Of a DNA stretch of 19,593 nucleotides, positions 1 to 7,217 are shown piece after piece. Positions within the stretch are counted from its first letter, which is position 1, and every line of letters begins with the position of its first letter. Source of the DNA: Pleionea sp052032335 (GTDB lineage: Bacteria > Pseudomonadota > Gammaproteobacteria > Enterobacterales > Kangiellaceae); contig JBPEWV010000199.1 of NCBI GenBank assembly GCA_052032335.1, forward strand, positions 1 to 19,593. Direction: 5' to 3'. A program made the translations under genes and the position numbers. The notes beneath the pieces are model-generated. The model searched no databases. It saw nothing but the letters and a program-made list of their open reading frames with translations, and was not told where the DNA came from.

Positions 1-809
1 AGTGAAATATCTTTGTCGACGTAAAAACCTTTTGCCGACCCCATAACGGTGCCAACCGACTGAGTCGAAAAAGAGAAGCTGCTAATAATTGAGTCTTTAT
101 CAACGCCACCTTGAGCCGCAACGTTTTCAATCTGATTCACAAGAGCTTGCAAACCCGCTAGCGCTCGAATGGTCGCATCGGACTGTTCAGTGACCTCAAT
201 TGGCGTTTCAGAACTTACAATATCGTATTGTCCGTCAGAAATGACCGCCAAACCCTGAGTATCCATAATGCCATCGGTTAATACAACCACATAAGTGCTG
301 CGCTGATTCAAAGGCTTTACAGGAATGATTGCCAGGCTATTGCCCTGTGGTGCGACCGCATATTCTGTTGCAGGAACTTCACCAATCACCTGCAGCGGAG
401 CAAAAGTCGGTAGATTTGGAGAGCCAAGTTCGTAGTTGATGTCGGCAACAACCTCAAACATACGAATCGTATCACCAGGGACAATGGTTGCAGGGTCAAC
501 GGTGACTTCGCTTTCTAAATTAAAAAAGCTCATGGAAATCGGTGCTGTTGTTGACCAACCATCCAATGCATTAATTGCATTTTGTGGGTTGCTCATATCA
601 CTGGCGTCTTCAACCGGGATGTTCAGCGTTAAATCTTGAGTGCCCTGAAACAAGATGTCATTGGGTACAGGAATGTCTCCGGCACTAGGGTTATAAACGG
701 CAACAGTCCGCTTTGCTGTGTTCTCGTCGGGTTCTGCAGTGTTGTCACCGCTACAACCGGCCAGAATCAAACTCCCCAGAGTCAATACTCCTAGCGTGAA
801 TTTTTTCAT
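1..809 (-). CDS. Surface lipoprotein lipase, Pla-1/cef (VolA-like) family, 3' end outside the window
   Basis: Seen: an open frame starting with ATG at 809 runs leftwards off the window, giving 269 N-terminal residues. It begins MKKFTLGVLTLGSLILAGCS, a lipoprotein signal with lipobox L-A-G-C and the acylated Cys at residue 19. GGGAGAG precedes the start. Residues about 40-80 include YNPSAGDIPVPNDILF, followed by LNIPV and then NALDGWSTTAPISMSF, which I recognise as the N-terminal domain of the bacterial virulence-factor lipase family (extracellular Pla-1/cef lipases, Vibrio VolA). The catalytic alpha/beta-hydrolase part lies beyond the window edge and cannot be checked. Known: VolA-type proteins are surface lipoproteins that release fatty acids from lysophospholipids for uptake. 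Inferred: this one scavenges exogenous lipid, which fits the possible FadR site upstream. Family assignment is fairly sure; the exact substrate is not known. Confidence 0.85.
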   Translation of the reverse strand, partial: MKKFTLGVLTLGSLILAGCSGDNTAEPDENTAKRTVAVYNPSAGDIPVPNDILFQGTQDLTLNIPVEDASDMSNPQNAINALDGWSTTAPISMSFFNLESEVTVDPATIVPGDTIRMFEVVADINYELGSPNLPTFAPLQVIGEVPATEYAVAPQGNSLAIIPVKPLNQRSTYVVVLTDGIMDTQGLAVISDGQYDIVSSETPIEVTEQSDATIRALAGLQALVNQIENVAAQGGVDKDSIISSFSFSTQSVGTVMGSAKGFYVDKDIS

Positions 810-970
810 TTAACTCTCCCAGTTTGGTAGATAACCAAGTCGGCTCAATACTTTGTCATGTAAGCATTTGAGCTTATTTTTCGACCAGCAACCACCTTAT
901 TTTCGTTTTATTAATCTAAAGTTGAAATTATCGTCCGCTCTCAATGCTAACCACAGTTGTAAATCAACGC

Positions 971-987
971 AAGTGGGCAGACCAGTT
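971..987 (-). promoter_or_regulatory. Candidate FadR operator upstream of the lipase gene
   Basis: Read on the minus strand, the site is AACTGGTCTGCCCACTT. The E. coli FadR consensus, as I recall it, is AGCTGGTCCGACNTGTT, so the left half matches well and the right half only partly. The first ten bases, AACTGGTCTG, are identical to those of the candidate site in the fadR-nhaB gap at 6971-6980. It lies about 160 bases upstream of the lipase start codon. Recognition by eye only. Confidence 0.4.
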
Positions 988-1297
988 TAATTCATCCCAC
1001 GAGCAACCTATTGATTAATATCACGTTTATTCAATCAAAAGTCTACGAATCAATATTGCAACGCAACAATAAAACCAGTGCATTTTCAAATAAGCTCACT
1101 TTTTAGTCATTATCTCGAGTTCCAATTTGTCGAATAATTTTTTATTCCCAAAAACACTTTAACGACTAACAAAACACGATTTATTAACTAAGCTTAAAGA
1201 TAACAAAACATTTAAAAATTAATAGTCCAATAGCTCGCAAAATGATCCCATGAGTTAAAACCCAAATTGGACGCTTAGAGGGGGGAGTTGTGCCAAC

Positions 1298-1321
1298 CAT
1301 TCGTTATTCGGTTAACGAATG
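1298..1321 (+). promoter_or_regulatory. Inverted repeat in the prkA leader
   Basis: The nine-base arms CATTCGTTA (1298-1306) and TAACGAATG (1313-1321) are perfect complements around the six-base loop TTCGGT. The element ends 17 bases before the prkA ribosome binding site GAGGTGAG (1338-1345). It could be a dimeric repressor operator or an mRNA hairpin in the leader. It has no T tract, so it is not an intrinsic terminator. Confidence 0.4.
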
Positions 1322-1347
1322 AAAGATTATCAATTTTGAGGTGAGAA

Positions 1348-3270
1348 ATGAGCATTTTCGAAAATTATCAACAACGTTACGAAGATCACCAACAAGAAGA
1401 GTACTCGTTACAGGAATACCTCGAACTGTGTAAAAGCGACCCAATGGCTTACGCAACCTCAGCCGAACGAATGTTAAAAGCCATTGGCGAGCCTCAATTA
1501 ATCGACACCGCCCAGGATCCCCGGCTCTCCCGACTGTTTTCCAATAAAGTTATAGCTCGCTATCCAGCCTTCGAAGAATTCTACGGCATGGAAGAATCGA
1601 TCGAACAAATCGTGTCTTATTTCAAACACGCAGCACAGGGGCTGGAAGAACAGAAACAAATTCTGTACTTGCTAGGACCAGTTGGCGGCGGAAAATCATC
1701 TCTCGCTGAAAAGCTAAAGAAATTAATGGAAAAGTACCCCATTTATACGCTGAAAGGTTCTCCTGTTTTTGAATCACCTATGGGACTGTTTGATCCCGAC
1801 GAAGACGGCAAAATTTTACTGGATGAATATGGCATTGCCAGACGATATTTGAGCAAAATCATGTCACCTTGGGCGGTAAAACGATTAAATGAATTTGGCG
1901 GGGACATCACGCAATTTAAGGTTGTTAAGTTACAGCCCTCGATACTGAATCAAATTGCGATCGCAAAAACTGAACCGGGCGACGAGAATAATCAGGACAT
2001 CTCAGCACTGGTCGGTAAAGTCGACATTCGAAAGCTAGAGAGCTTTGCCCAAAACGACCCCGATGCGTACAGCTATTCAGGTTCATTGTGCCGTGCCAAT
2101 CAGGGCGTTATGGAATTTGTCGAAATGTTTAAAGCCCCTATCAAGGTGTTGCATCCTTTGCTAACTGCCACTCAAGAAGGCAATTACAACAGCACCGAAG
2201 GTTTATCCGCCCTACCCTATGAAGGCACCATTTTGGCGCATTCCAACGAGTCTGAATGGCAAAGCTTTAAAAATAACAAAAACAACGAAGCGTTTTTGGA
2301 TCGTGTTTATATCGTCAAGGTTCCTTACTGTTTGCGTGTAACGGAAGAAATAAAAATTTACGAGAAACTACTGCAAAATAGTTCGTTGTCTGAAGCTCCC
2401 TGCGCACCGAATACGTTAAAAATGTTGGCACAATTTAGCTCCCTGTCCCGACTAAAAGAGCCTGAGAACTCCAGCATCTACTCTAAAATGCGGGTCTACG
2501 ATGGCGAAAGTTTGAAAGACACCGATCCGAAAGCCAAGTCGTATCAGGAGTACCGCGATTATGCAGGCGTCGATGAAGGTATGAGCGGCCTATCGACCCG
2601 ATTTGCTTTTAAAATCTTATCCCGGGTGTTTAACTTCGACCAAACCGAAGTGGCAGCAAACCCGGTACATCTGCTTTACGTACTGGAGCAACAGATCGCA
2701 CGCGAGCAATACCCTCAAGAAACTTACGAAAAATACCTGGAGCATATCAAAGGCTTCTTGGTTCCGAATTATATCGAGTTTATAGGCAAAGAAATTCAAA
2801 CCGCTTACCTGGAGTCTTATTCTGAGTACGGTCAGAATATTTTCGACCGTTACGTCACATACGCTGATTTCTGGATTCAGGATCAAGAATATCGAGATCC
2901 AGAAACAGGCGAAAACTTTGACCGTGCTTCATTGAATGAAGAACTGGAAAAAATTGAAAAACCAGCTGGCATCTCCAACCCCAAAGACTTTCGTAACGAA
3001 GTTGTTAACTTTGTGCTTCGAGCTCGCGCCAATAACGACGGAAACAACCCGAACTGGACCAGCTATGAAAAATTGCGCTCGGTAATCGAAAAGAAAATGT
3101 TCTCCAACACTGAAGACTTACTACCTGTCATTTCTTTCAGTGCGAAGGCTTCAAAAGAAGACAAAAAGAAACATGAGAACTTTGTCGAGCGAATGGTTGA
3201 GAAAGGTTACACTGAAAAGCAAGTTCGACTGCTATGTGAATGGTATTTACGTGTCAGAAAATCTTCGTAG
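1348..3270 (+). CDS. prkA: PrkA/YeaG family AAA+ protein (serine protein kinase)
   Basis: Seen: 640 residues, close to the usual size of E. coli YeaG. The Walker A loop LLGPVGGGKSS has its GPVGGGKS at residues 110-117. The N-terminal two-thirds is the AAA-like PrkA domain, and the C-terminal part is the domain described as kinase-like in this family. The start is supported by GAGGTGAG ending two bases before ATG. Known: PrkA/YeaG proteins are cytoplasmic ATP-binding proteins linked to stationary phase, nitrogen starvation and, in Bacillus, sporulation. They were called serine kinases, and an ATP-dependent protease activity has been reported for the Bacillus homologue. Context: it leads a run with yeaH (29 bases apart) and spoVR, the three genes that characteristically co-occur. 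Family assignment is very sure; the biochemical activity is open. Confidence 0.95.
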   Translation: MSIFENYQQRYEDHQQEEYSLQEYLELCKSDPMAYATSAERMLKAIGEPQLIDTAQDPRLSRLFSNKVIARYPAFEEFYGMEESIEQIVSYFKHAAQGLEEQKQILYLLGPVGGGKSSLAEKLKKLMEKYPIYTLKGSPVFESPMGLFDPDEDGKILLDEYGIARRYLSKIMSPWAVKRLNEFGGDITQFKVVKLQPSILNQIAIAKTEPGDENNQDISALVGKVDIRKLESFAQNDPDAYSYSGSLCRANQGVMEFVEMFKAPIKVLHPLLTATQEGNYNSTEGLSALPYEGTILAHSNESEWQSFKNNKNNEAFLDRVYIVKVPYCLRVTEEIKIYEKLLQNSSLSEAPCAPNTLKMLAQFSSLSRLKEPENSSIYSKMRVYDGESLKDTDPKAKSYQEYRDYAGVDEGMSGLSTRFAFKILSRVFNFDQTEVAANPVHLLYVLEQQIAREQYPQETYEKYLEHIKGFLVPNYIEFIGKEIQTAYLESYSEYGQNIFDRYVTYADFWIQDQEYRDPETGENFDRASLNEELEKIEKPAGISNPKDFRNEVVNFVLRARANNDGNNPNWTSYEKLRSVIEKKMFSNTEDLLPVISFSAKASKEDKKKHENFVERMVEKGYTEKQVRLLCEWYLRVRKSS

Positions 3271-3299
3271 CCCAACATTCGATTTCATTGGAGAAGTCT

Positions 3300-4565
3300 A
3301 TGACACAATTGATAGATCGACGGCCGAATGCAAAAAATAAAAGTACCGTTAATCGTCAACGGTTTCTGCGCCGTTACAAAAAACAGATAAAACGTGCCAT
3401 CGCCGACCAAATCGGTAAACGCAGCGTCACTGACCTGGAAAAAGGTGAGAAAATTTCAATCCCATCAAAGGATACTAAGGAACCGACATTCCGCAACGGT
3501 GATGGCGGGGTTAAAGAACGCGTTTACCCTGGCAACAAAGAATTTGTTCCTGGCGACCAGATAAAGCGCCCACCTCAGGGCGGCGCGGGCCAAGGTGGTC
3601 GCAGAGCCAGCGATCAGGGTGAGGGCACTGATGACTTCATGTTTGAGATTTCCAAAGATGAATACCTCGATTTACTGTTCGATGATCTGGAGCTGCCAAA
3701 CCTGAAAAAGAATCAACTGAAAAAAATGACGAAAACCCGCACTGTGCGCGCTGGTTATACCACCGACGGTGTTCCCGCAAACTTAAGCATCGTTCGATCG
3801 TTACGTTCGGCTATGGCGCGACGCATTGCTCTACGAGCAAAACCAAAGAAAGAAAAGAAGGAACTTGAAGAGCAATTGGCAGAACTGGAAAAACAGGAGC
3901 CGCCTCCACAACAAAAAATTATAGCGCTACGAAAACAAATCAAGGCGCTGCAAGAACGCATCGAAAAAATTCCGTTTATCGACACCTTTGACTTGCGCTT
4001 CAACAATTACGCACAGCGGCCCGACCCGACATCTCAGGCGGTCATGTTCTGTTTGATGGACGTCTCTGGTTCGATGGACCAGGCCACCAAAGATATGGCA
4101 AAACGGTTTTATATTTTGCTTTATTTATTTTTGACCCGCAGTTATAAAGACGTTGAAGTCGTGTTTATTCGTCACCATACTCAGGCTAAAGAAGTCGACG
4201 AACAGGAGTTTTTCTACTCACAGGAAACCGGTGGCACCATTGTGTCCAGTGCATTGAAACTGATGGACAAAATCATAAAGGATCGCTACCCACTGGATCA
4301 GTGGAATATTTATGCCGCTCAAGCATCCGATGGTGACAACTGGAATGATGACTCACCCGTGTGTGGGAAATTATTGCGACAAAGTATTTTGCCGGTTGTT
4401 CGTTATTACGCTTATGTTGAAATCACACAAAGAGAACATCAAAGTTTGTGGCATCAATACGAAAAAATTATTTCTGAGTTTGACAATTTTGCCATTCAAC
4501 AAATCAAGGAGCAAAACGATATCTATCCCGTTTTCAGAGAGTTTTTCAGGAAACAGGCCGCATGA
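3300..4565 (+). CDS. yeaH: YeaH family protein with von Willebrand A domain (DUF444)
   Basis: Seen: 421 residues from the ATG at 3300, preceded by GGAGAAG at 3290-3296. An in-frame ATG at 3240 overlaps prkA and has no homologous sequence after it, so I rejected it. The protein begins MTQLIDRRPNAKNKS, as E. coli YeaH does in essence. Further features are a Gly-rich linker near residues 80-105, a charged coiled stretch rich in Lys and Glu near 190-225, and a MIDAS motif DVSGSMD at 254-260 followed by KRFYILLYLFL. Known: YeaH is co-transcribed with yeaG in E. coli and acts in the same stress response; VWA domains bind metal and partner proteins. Inferred: it is the partner or adaptor of PrkA. 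The stop overlaps the spoVR start (ATGA), which indicates translational coupling. Confidence 0.95.
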   Translation: MTQLIDRRPNAKNKSTVNRQRFLRRYKKQIKRAIADQIGKRSVTDLEKGEKISIPSKDTKEPTFRNGDGGVKERVYPGNKEFVPGDQIKRPPQGGAGQGGRRASDQGEGTDDFMFEISKDEYLDLLFDDLELPNLKKNQLKKMTKTRTVRAGYTTDGVPANLSIVRSLRSAMARRIALRAKPKKEKKELEEQLAELEKQEPPPQQKIIALRKQIKALQERIEKIPFIDTFDLRFNNYAQRPDPTSQAVMFCLMDVSGSMDQATKDMAKRFYILLYLFLTRSYKDVEVVFIRHHTQAKEVDEQEFFYSQETGGTIVSSALKLMDKIIKDRYPLDQWNIYAAQASDGDNWNDDSPVCGKLLRQSILPVVRYYAYVEITQREHQSLWHQYEKIISEFDNFAIQQIKEQNDIYPVFREFFRKQAA

Positions 4566-6091
4566 GTAGAAAGCGCGAACCTATATCAACCGGATCCGAC
4601 TGGACCTTTGAGTTGATCGAAGAGTATTACGATGCGATCGAGAAAACGGCTGAAAAGTACAATCTCGATACCTACACCAATCAAATTGAGGTTATTACGG
4701 CAGAGCAGATGCTCGACGCTTACGCCAGTGTTGGTATGCCAATTGGCTACAACCATTGGTCGTTCGGAAAACACTTTATTTCAAATGAGCAGCAATACCG
4801 CCGCGGCCGAATGGGTCTGGCTTATGAGATAGTTATTAACTCCAACCCCTGTATCGCTTACCTCATGGAAGAAAATACCATGATGATGCAAGCACTGGTG
4901 ATGGCGCATGCCAGCTTTGGTCATAACTCATTTTTCAAGGGCAATTATTTATTCAAAACCTGGACCGACGCAGAAGCCATTATCGACTATCTGTTGTTTG
5001 CAAAAAAATACGTGGCCGATTGTGAACAACGTTATGGCATTGATGAAGTTGAGAGCCTGCTCGACTCATGCCATGCGTTAATGAATTATGGTGTCGACCG
5101 CTATAAGCGCCCCTACCCTATTTCGATGCGAGAAGAGAAGCGTCGGCAGAAAGAACGAGAGGAATTTCTACAATCGCAAGTCAACGAATTGTGGCGCACC
5201 ATTCCCAAGAAGCGCCGTAAAGATCTCGAGGAAGCCAAACGACGCTTCCCTCAGGAGCCACAAGAAAACATCCTTTACTTTATTGAAAAGCACGCGCCGT
5301 TACTTGAACCCTGGCAACGCGAAATCATTCGCATCGTTCGCAAAATCGGTCAGTACTTTTATCCGCAACGGCAAACGCAGGTCATGAATGAAGGCTGGGC
5401 CTGTTTTTGGCACTACACTCTGCTCAATGATATGTACGATCAGGGGCTTCTGTCGGACGGCTTTATGATTGAGTTTTTACAAAGTCATACCAACGTCGTT
5501 TATCAACCCGATTTCGACAGCCCCTACTTTTCAGGCATTAACCCCTACGCTCTGGGTTATGCGATGATGCAAGACATCAAAAGAATCTGTCAAAACCCAA
5601 GTGACGAAGATAAACGATGGTTTCCTGATATTGCCGGCTCAAACTGGCTGGAAACGCTCGACTTTGCCATGCGCAATTTTAAAGACGAGAGTTTTATCGC
5701 GCAGTTCCTGTCACCCAATTTGATTCGTGAATTTAAACTGTTCAGCATTCTTGATGATGATCAGGAAAACACCCTGTCGGTCGAATCCATCCATAACGAA
5801 TCGGGTTACAAGCACATTCGCCAATTGCTGTCGAACCAGTACAATCTCAGTATGAACGAACCCAACATTCAAGTTTATAACGTTGATGTCCGTGGCGATA
5901 GAAGCATTACTTTGCGTCATACGCCTCACAACCGTGTACCGCTAGCAGACACGCGTTCAGAAGTACTCAAGCATCTGCACCAGCTTTGGGGGTTCAGGGT
6001 TCAATTAGAAGGGCTGGACGAAGAGGAAAAGCCCTATATCATCGAGCAAGTTCCGCCAGAAGAATCGGAGGCAAAAAAAACGGTTGCCTGA
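4562..6091 (+). CDS. spoVR: SpoVR family protein (YcgB-like)
   Basis: Seen: 509 residues, essentially the length of E. coli YcgB (510). The ATG overlaps the yeaH stop by four bases. Recognisable family segments include MAHASFGHNSFFKGNYLF near residues 117-134 and MNEGWACFWHYTLLNDMYD near 277-295, both rich in conserved His, Glu and Trp. Known: SpoVR affects spore cortex formation in Bacillus; in non-sporulating bacteria the family accompanies PrkA and YeaH and its biochemical role is unresolved. Inferred: the three proteins act as one module, here as one operon. Oddity: the TGA stop (6089-6091) lies in the loop of the transcription terminator, so there is no 3' untranslated spacer. Identification is very sure. 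Confidence 0.94.
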   Translation: MSRKREPISTGSDWTFELIEEYYDAIEKTAEKYNLDTYTNQIEVITAEQMLDAYASVGMPIGYNHWSFGKHFISNEQQYRRGRMGLAYEIVINSNPCIAYLMEENTMMMQALVMAHASFGHNSFFKGNYLFKTWTDAEAIIDYLLFAKKYVADCEQRYGIDEVESLLDSCHALMNYGVDRYKRPYPISMREEKRRQKEREEFLQSQVNELWRTIPKKRRKDLEEAKRRFPQEPQENILYFIEKHAPLLEPWQREIIRIVRKIGQYFYPQRQTQVMNEGWACFWHYTLLNDMYDQGLLSDGFMIEFLQSHTNVVYQPDFDSPYFSGINPYALGYAMMQDIKRICQNPSDEDKRWFPDIAGSNWLETLDFAMRNFKDESFIAQFLSPNLIREFKLFSILDDDQENTLSVESIHNESGYKHIRQLLSNQYNLSMNEPNIQVYNVDVRGDRSITLRHTPHNRVPLADTRSEVLKHLHQLWGFRVQLEGLDEEEKPYIIEQVPPEESEAKKTVA

Positions 6092-6110
6092 GCAACCGTT
6101 TCATATTTTT
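6078..6110. terminator. Bidirectional intrinsic terminator between spoVR and fadR
   Basis: Arms AAACGGTTGC (6078-6087) and GCAACCGTTT (6092-6101) pair perfectly around the loop CTGA. A T-rich tail (catattttt) follows on the plus strand, and a run of eight A at 6073-6080 supplies the T tract for the opposite direction. It therefore suits both converging transcripts, spoVR and fadR. The spoVR TGA lies within the loop. Confidence 0.88.
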
Positions 6111-6145
6111 AAAGTGATCAAAACCAACTATTAATTCATTTCAAA

Positions 6146-6907
6146 CTAGTTGTCGTCTTCGAGCTCACTCAGTGCATTCAGTTTTTCACGCATTTCTTGC
6201 CAGATGGCGCCCGACTCGTGGCCGTATTTCCAAAGTTTATCAATTAAATTTTCAATATCGCCGGACTCAATAATTGGCGTCAATTCGGAATAAAACGCCT
6301 TCGCTGCTTTTCGAGCCTTGTCGCTGGTGAAGTAGTACTCTCCAATTCGATAATAAATTGTTTTAAAGCCGTTCAACATCAAGGTGTAAACTGGATTTCC
6401 GGCGGCGATGGTTGCACGATGATGGAACGACCAGTCAAAATTGATGAAATCAGCCGACGTATCGCCAACATCCTCAAGTTCTTTTAGCAGTTCAATCACC
6501 TGTTGGGGGTTACTTTTAACCGCCAGTCGAAGGTAAATTGCGCTCATATTGGTGCGAGCGTTCAATAGTTGATCGGCGATGGTTAATGAGCCTTCATCAT
6601 CCAGGCGAACAATGGTGTCCAGTATGTTTAATCCTGCCGTTTCCCATATATCGTTTACCTTAGTTGGTTTCCCGTGTTGAATGGTTAACCAGCCGTCACG
6701 CGCCAAACGTTGTAGCACCTCGCGTAGCGTGGTTCGTGTCACGCCAATTAAGTCTGACAACTCACGTTCTGCAGGCAAAATGGTTCCGGCAGCAAACTTG
6801 CCTCGCCAGATGGACTCGACGATGTATTGCTCAGCAAAAGCGGCTGGACTTTTCGCCTTAATAGGCGTCGTCATGTGGTAAGTTACTTTATTTTGATGAT
6901 CGGTCAT
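6146..6907 (-). CDS. fadR: Fatty-acid metabolism regulator FadR (GntR family)
   Basis: Seen: 253 residues from ATG at 6907. The winged-helix segment includes ILPAERELSDLIGVTRTTLR and then LQRLARDGWLTIQHGKPTKV, nearly identical to E. coli FadR. The DNA-contacting residues of E. coli (R35, R45, R49, H65) correspond to R48, R58, R62 and H78 here. The C-terminal half is the acyl-CoA-binding helical domain, with GNPVYTLMLNGFKTIYYRIG conserved. The E. coli protein starts at the equivalent of residue 12-14, so the ATG at 6874 (242 residues) may be the true start; neither start has a strong ribosome binding site. Known: FadR represses fatty-acid degradation genes, activates fabA/fabB, and is released from DNA by long-chain acyl-CoA. 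Context: divergent from nhaB, convergent with spoVR. A FadR-like box at 6971-6987 suggests autoregulation. Confidence 0.96.
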   Translation of the reverse strand: MTDHQNKVTYHMTTPIKAKSPAAFAEQYIVESIWRGKFAAGTILPAERELSDLIGVTRTTLREVLQRLARDGWLTIQHGKPTKVNDIWETAGLNILDTIVRLDDEGSLTIADQLLNARTNMSAIYLRLAVKSNPQQVIELLKELEDVGDTSADFINFDWSFHHRATIAAGNPVYTLMLNGFKTIYYRIGEYYFTSDKARKAAKAFYSELTPIIESGDIENLIDKLWKYGHESGAIWQEMREKLNALSELEDDN

Positions 6908-7217
6908 TGTATTTTTCTGTAAAATTATTGTTGACGCTTGGCACCAAGCTTATCTTGAACAAGCTACTTCAACTGGTCTGAGTTCCAACCTGAGCCTTAG
7001 GATATACCCTAAACCAACAATTTGAAAGCCTAACGATCCATCGAAAAAGTAAATCGTCGGGCCCCTGTGTTAACGGCCAGATTAAAGGCAAGCGATTCGA
7101 CAGCTGGTGGAGAAGTCTGGGCAAACGCTTAAAAAGCGACTAAAATCCATGTAACATTGCCTACTTGCATGAAATTAAACGAAAAATAATCAACAAATCG
7201 AATAGGATCCAATCATA
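6908..7217. other. fadR-nhaB divergent intergenic region
   Basis: These 310 bases hold the promoters of fadR and nhaB. Visible elements are the near-palindrome GCTTGGCACCAAGC at 6936-6949, the FadR-like box at 6971-6987, and a startless open frame of about 49 codons at 6994-7143 on the plus strand (see findings). The nhaB ribosome binding site is AGGA at 7204-7207. I could not choose a convincing -35/-10 pair for either gene, and I see no terminator or RNA gene. Confidence 0.55.
6971..6987 (+). promoter_or_regulatory. Candidate FadR operator in the fadR-nhaB gap
   Basis: AACTGGTCTGAGTTCCA matches the left half of the FadR consensus AGCTGGTCCGACNTGTT closely (AACTGGTC-Y-GA) and the right half poorly. 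It sits about 65 bases upstream of the fadR start and 230 upstream of nhaB, so autoregulation of fadR is the simplest reading. It shares its first ten bases with the site upstream of the lipase gene. Confidence 0.45.

Larger units (their letters stand above)
810..1347. other. Divergent AT-rich intergenic region between lipase and prkA
   Basis: These 538 bases separate the minus-strand lipase gene from plus-strand prkA. No convincing ORF was found on either strand, and there is no RNA gene that I can recognise. The region is rich in A and T runs and must hold both promoters, but I could not pick a convincing -35/-10 pair for either gene. Two substructures are listed separately: a FadR-box-like site at 971-987 and an inverted repeat at 1298-1321 in the prkA leader. 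Confidence 0.6.

Noticed and set aside
436..639. Plus-strand open frame of 67 codons in the lipase region
   Set aside because: The minus strand carries an unbroken lipase frame with lipoprotein signal and family motifs over the same bases.
3240..3299. Upstream extension of yeaH from an ATG at 3240
   Set aside because: It overlaps the end of prkA, has no ribosome binding site, and the YeaH family start MTQLIDRR matches the ATG at 3300, which has GGAGAAG in front.
6931..6956. TTGACG...TATCTT as an nhaB promoter
   Set aside because: The spacer is only 14 bases, too short for a normal sigma70 promoter.
7126..7138. CGCTT-AAA-AAGCG hairpin upstream of nhaB as a terminator
   Set aside because: The stem is only five bases, no T tract follows, and no plus-strand gene precedes it.
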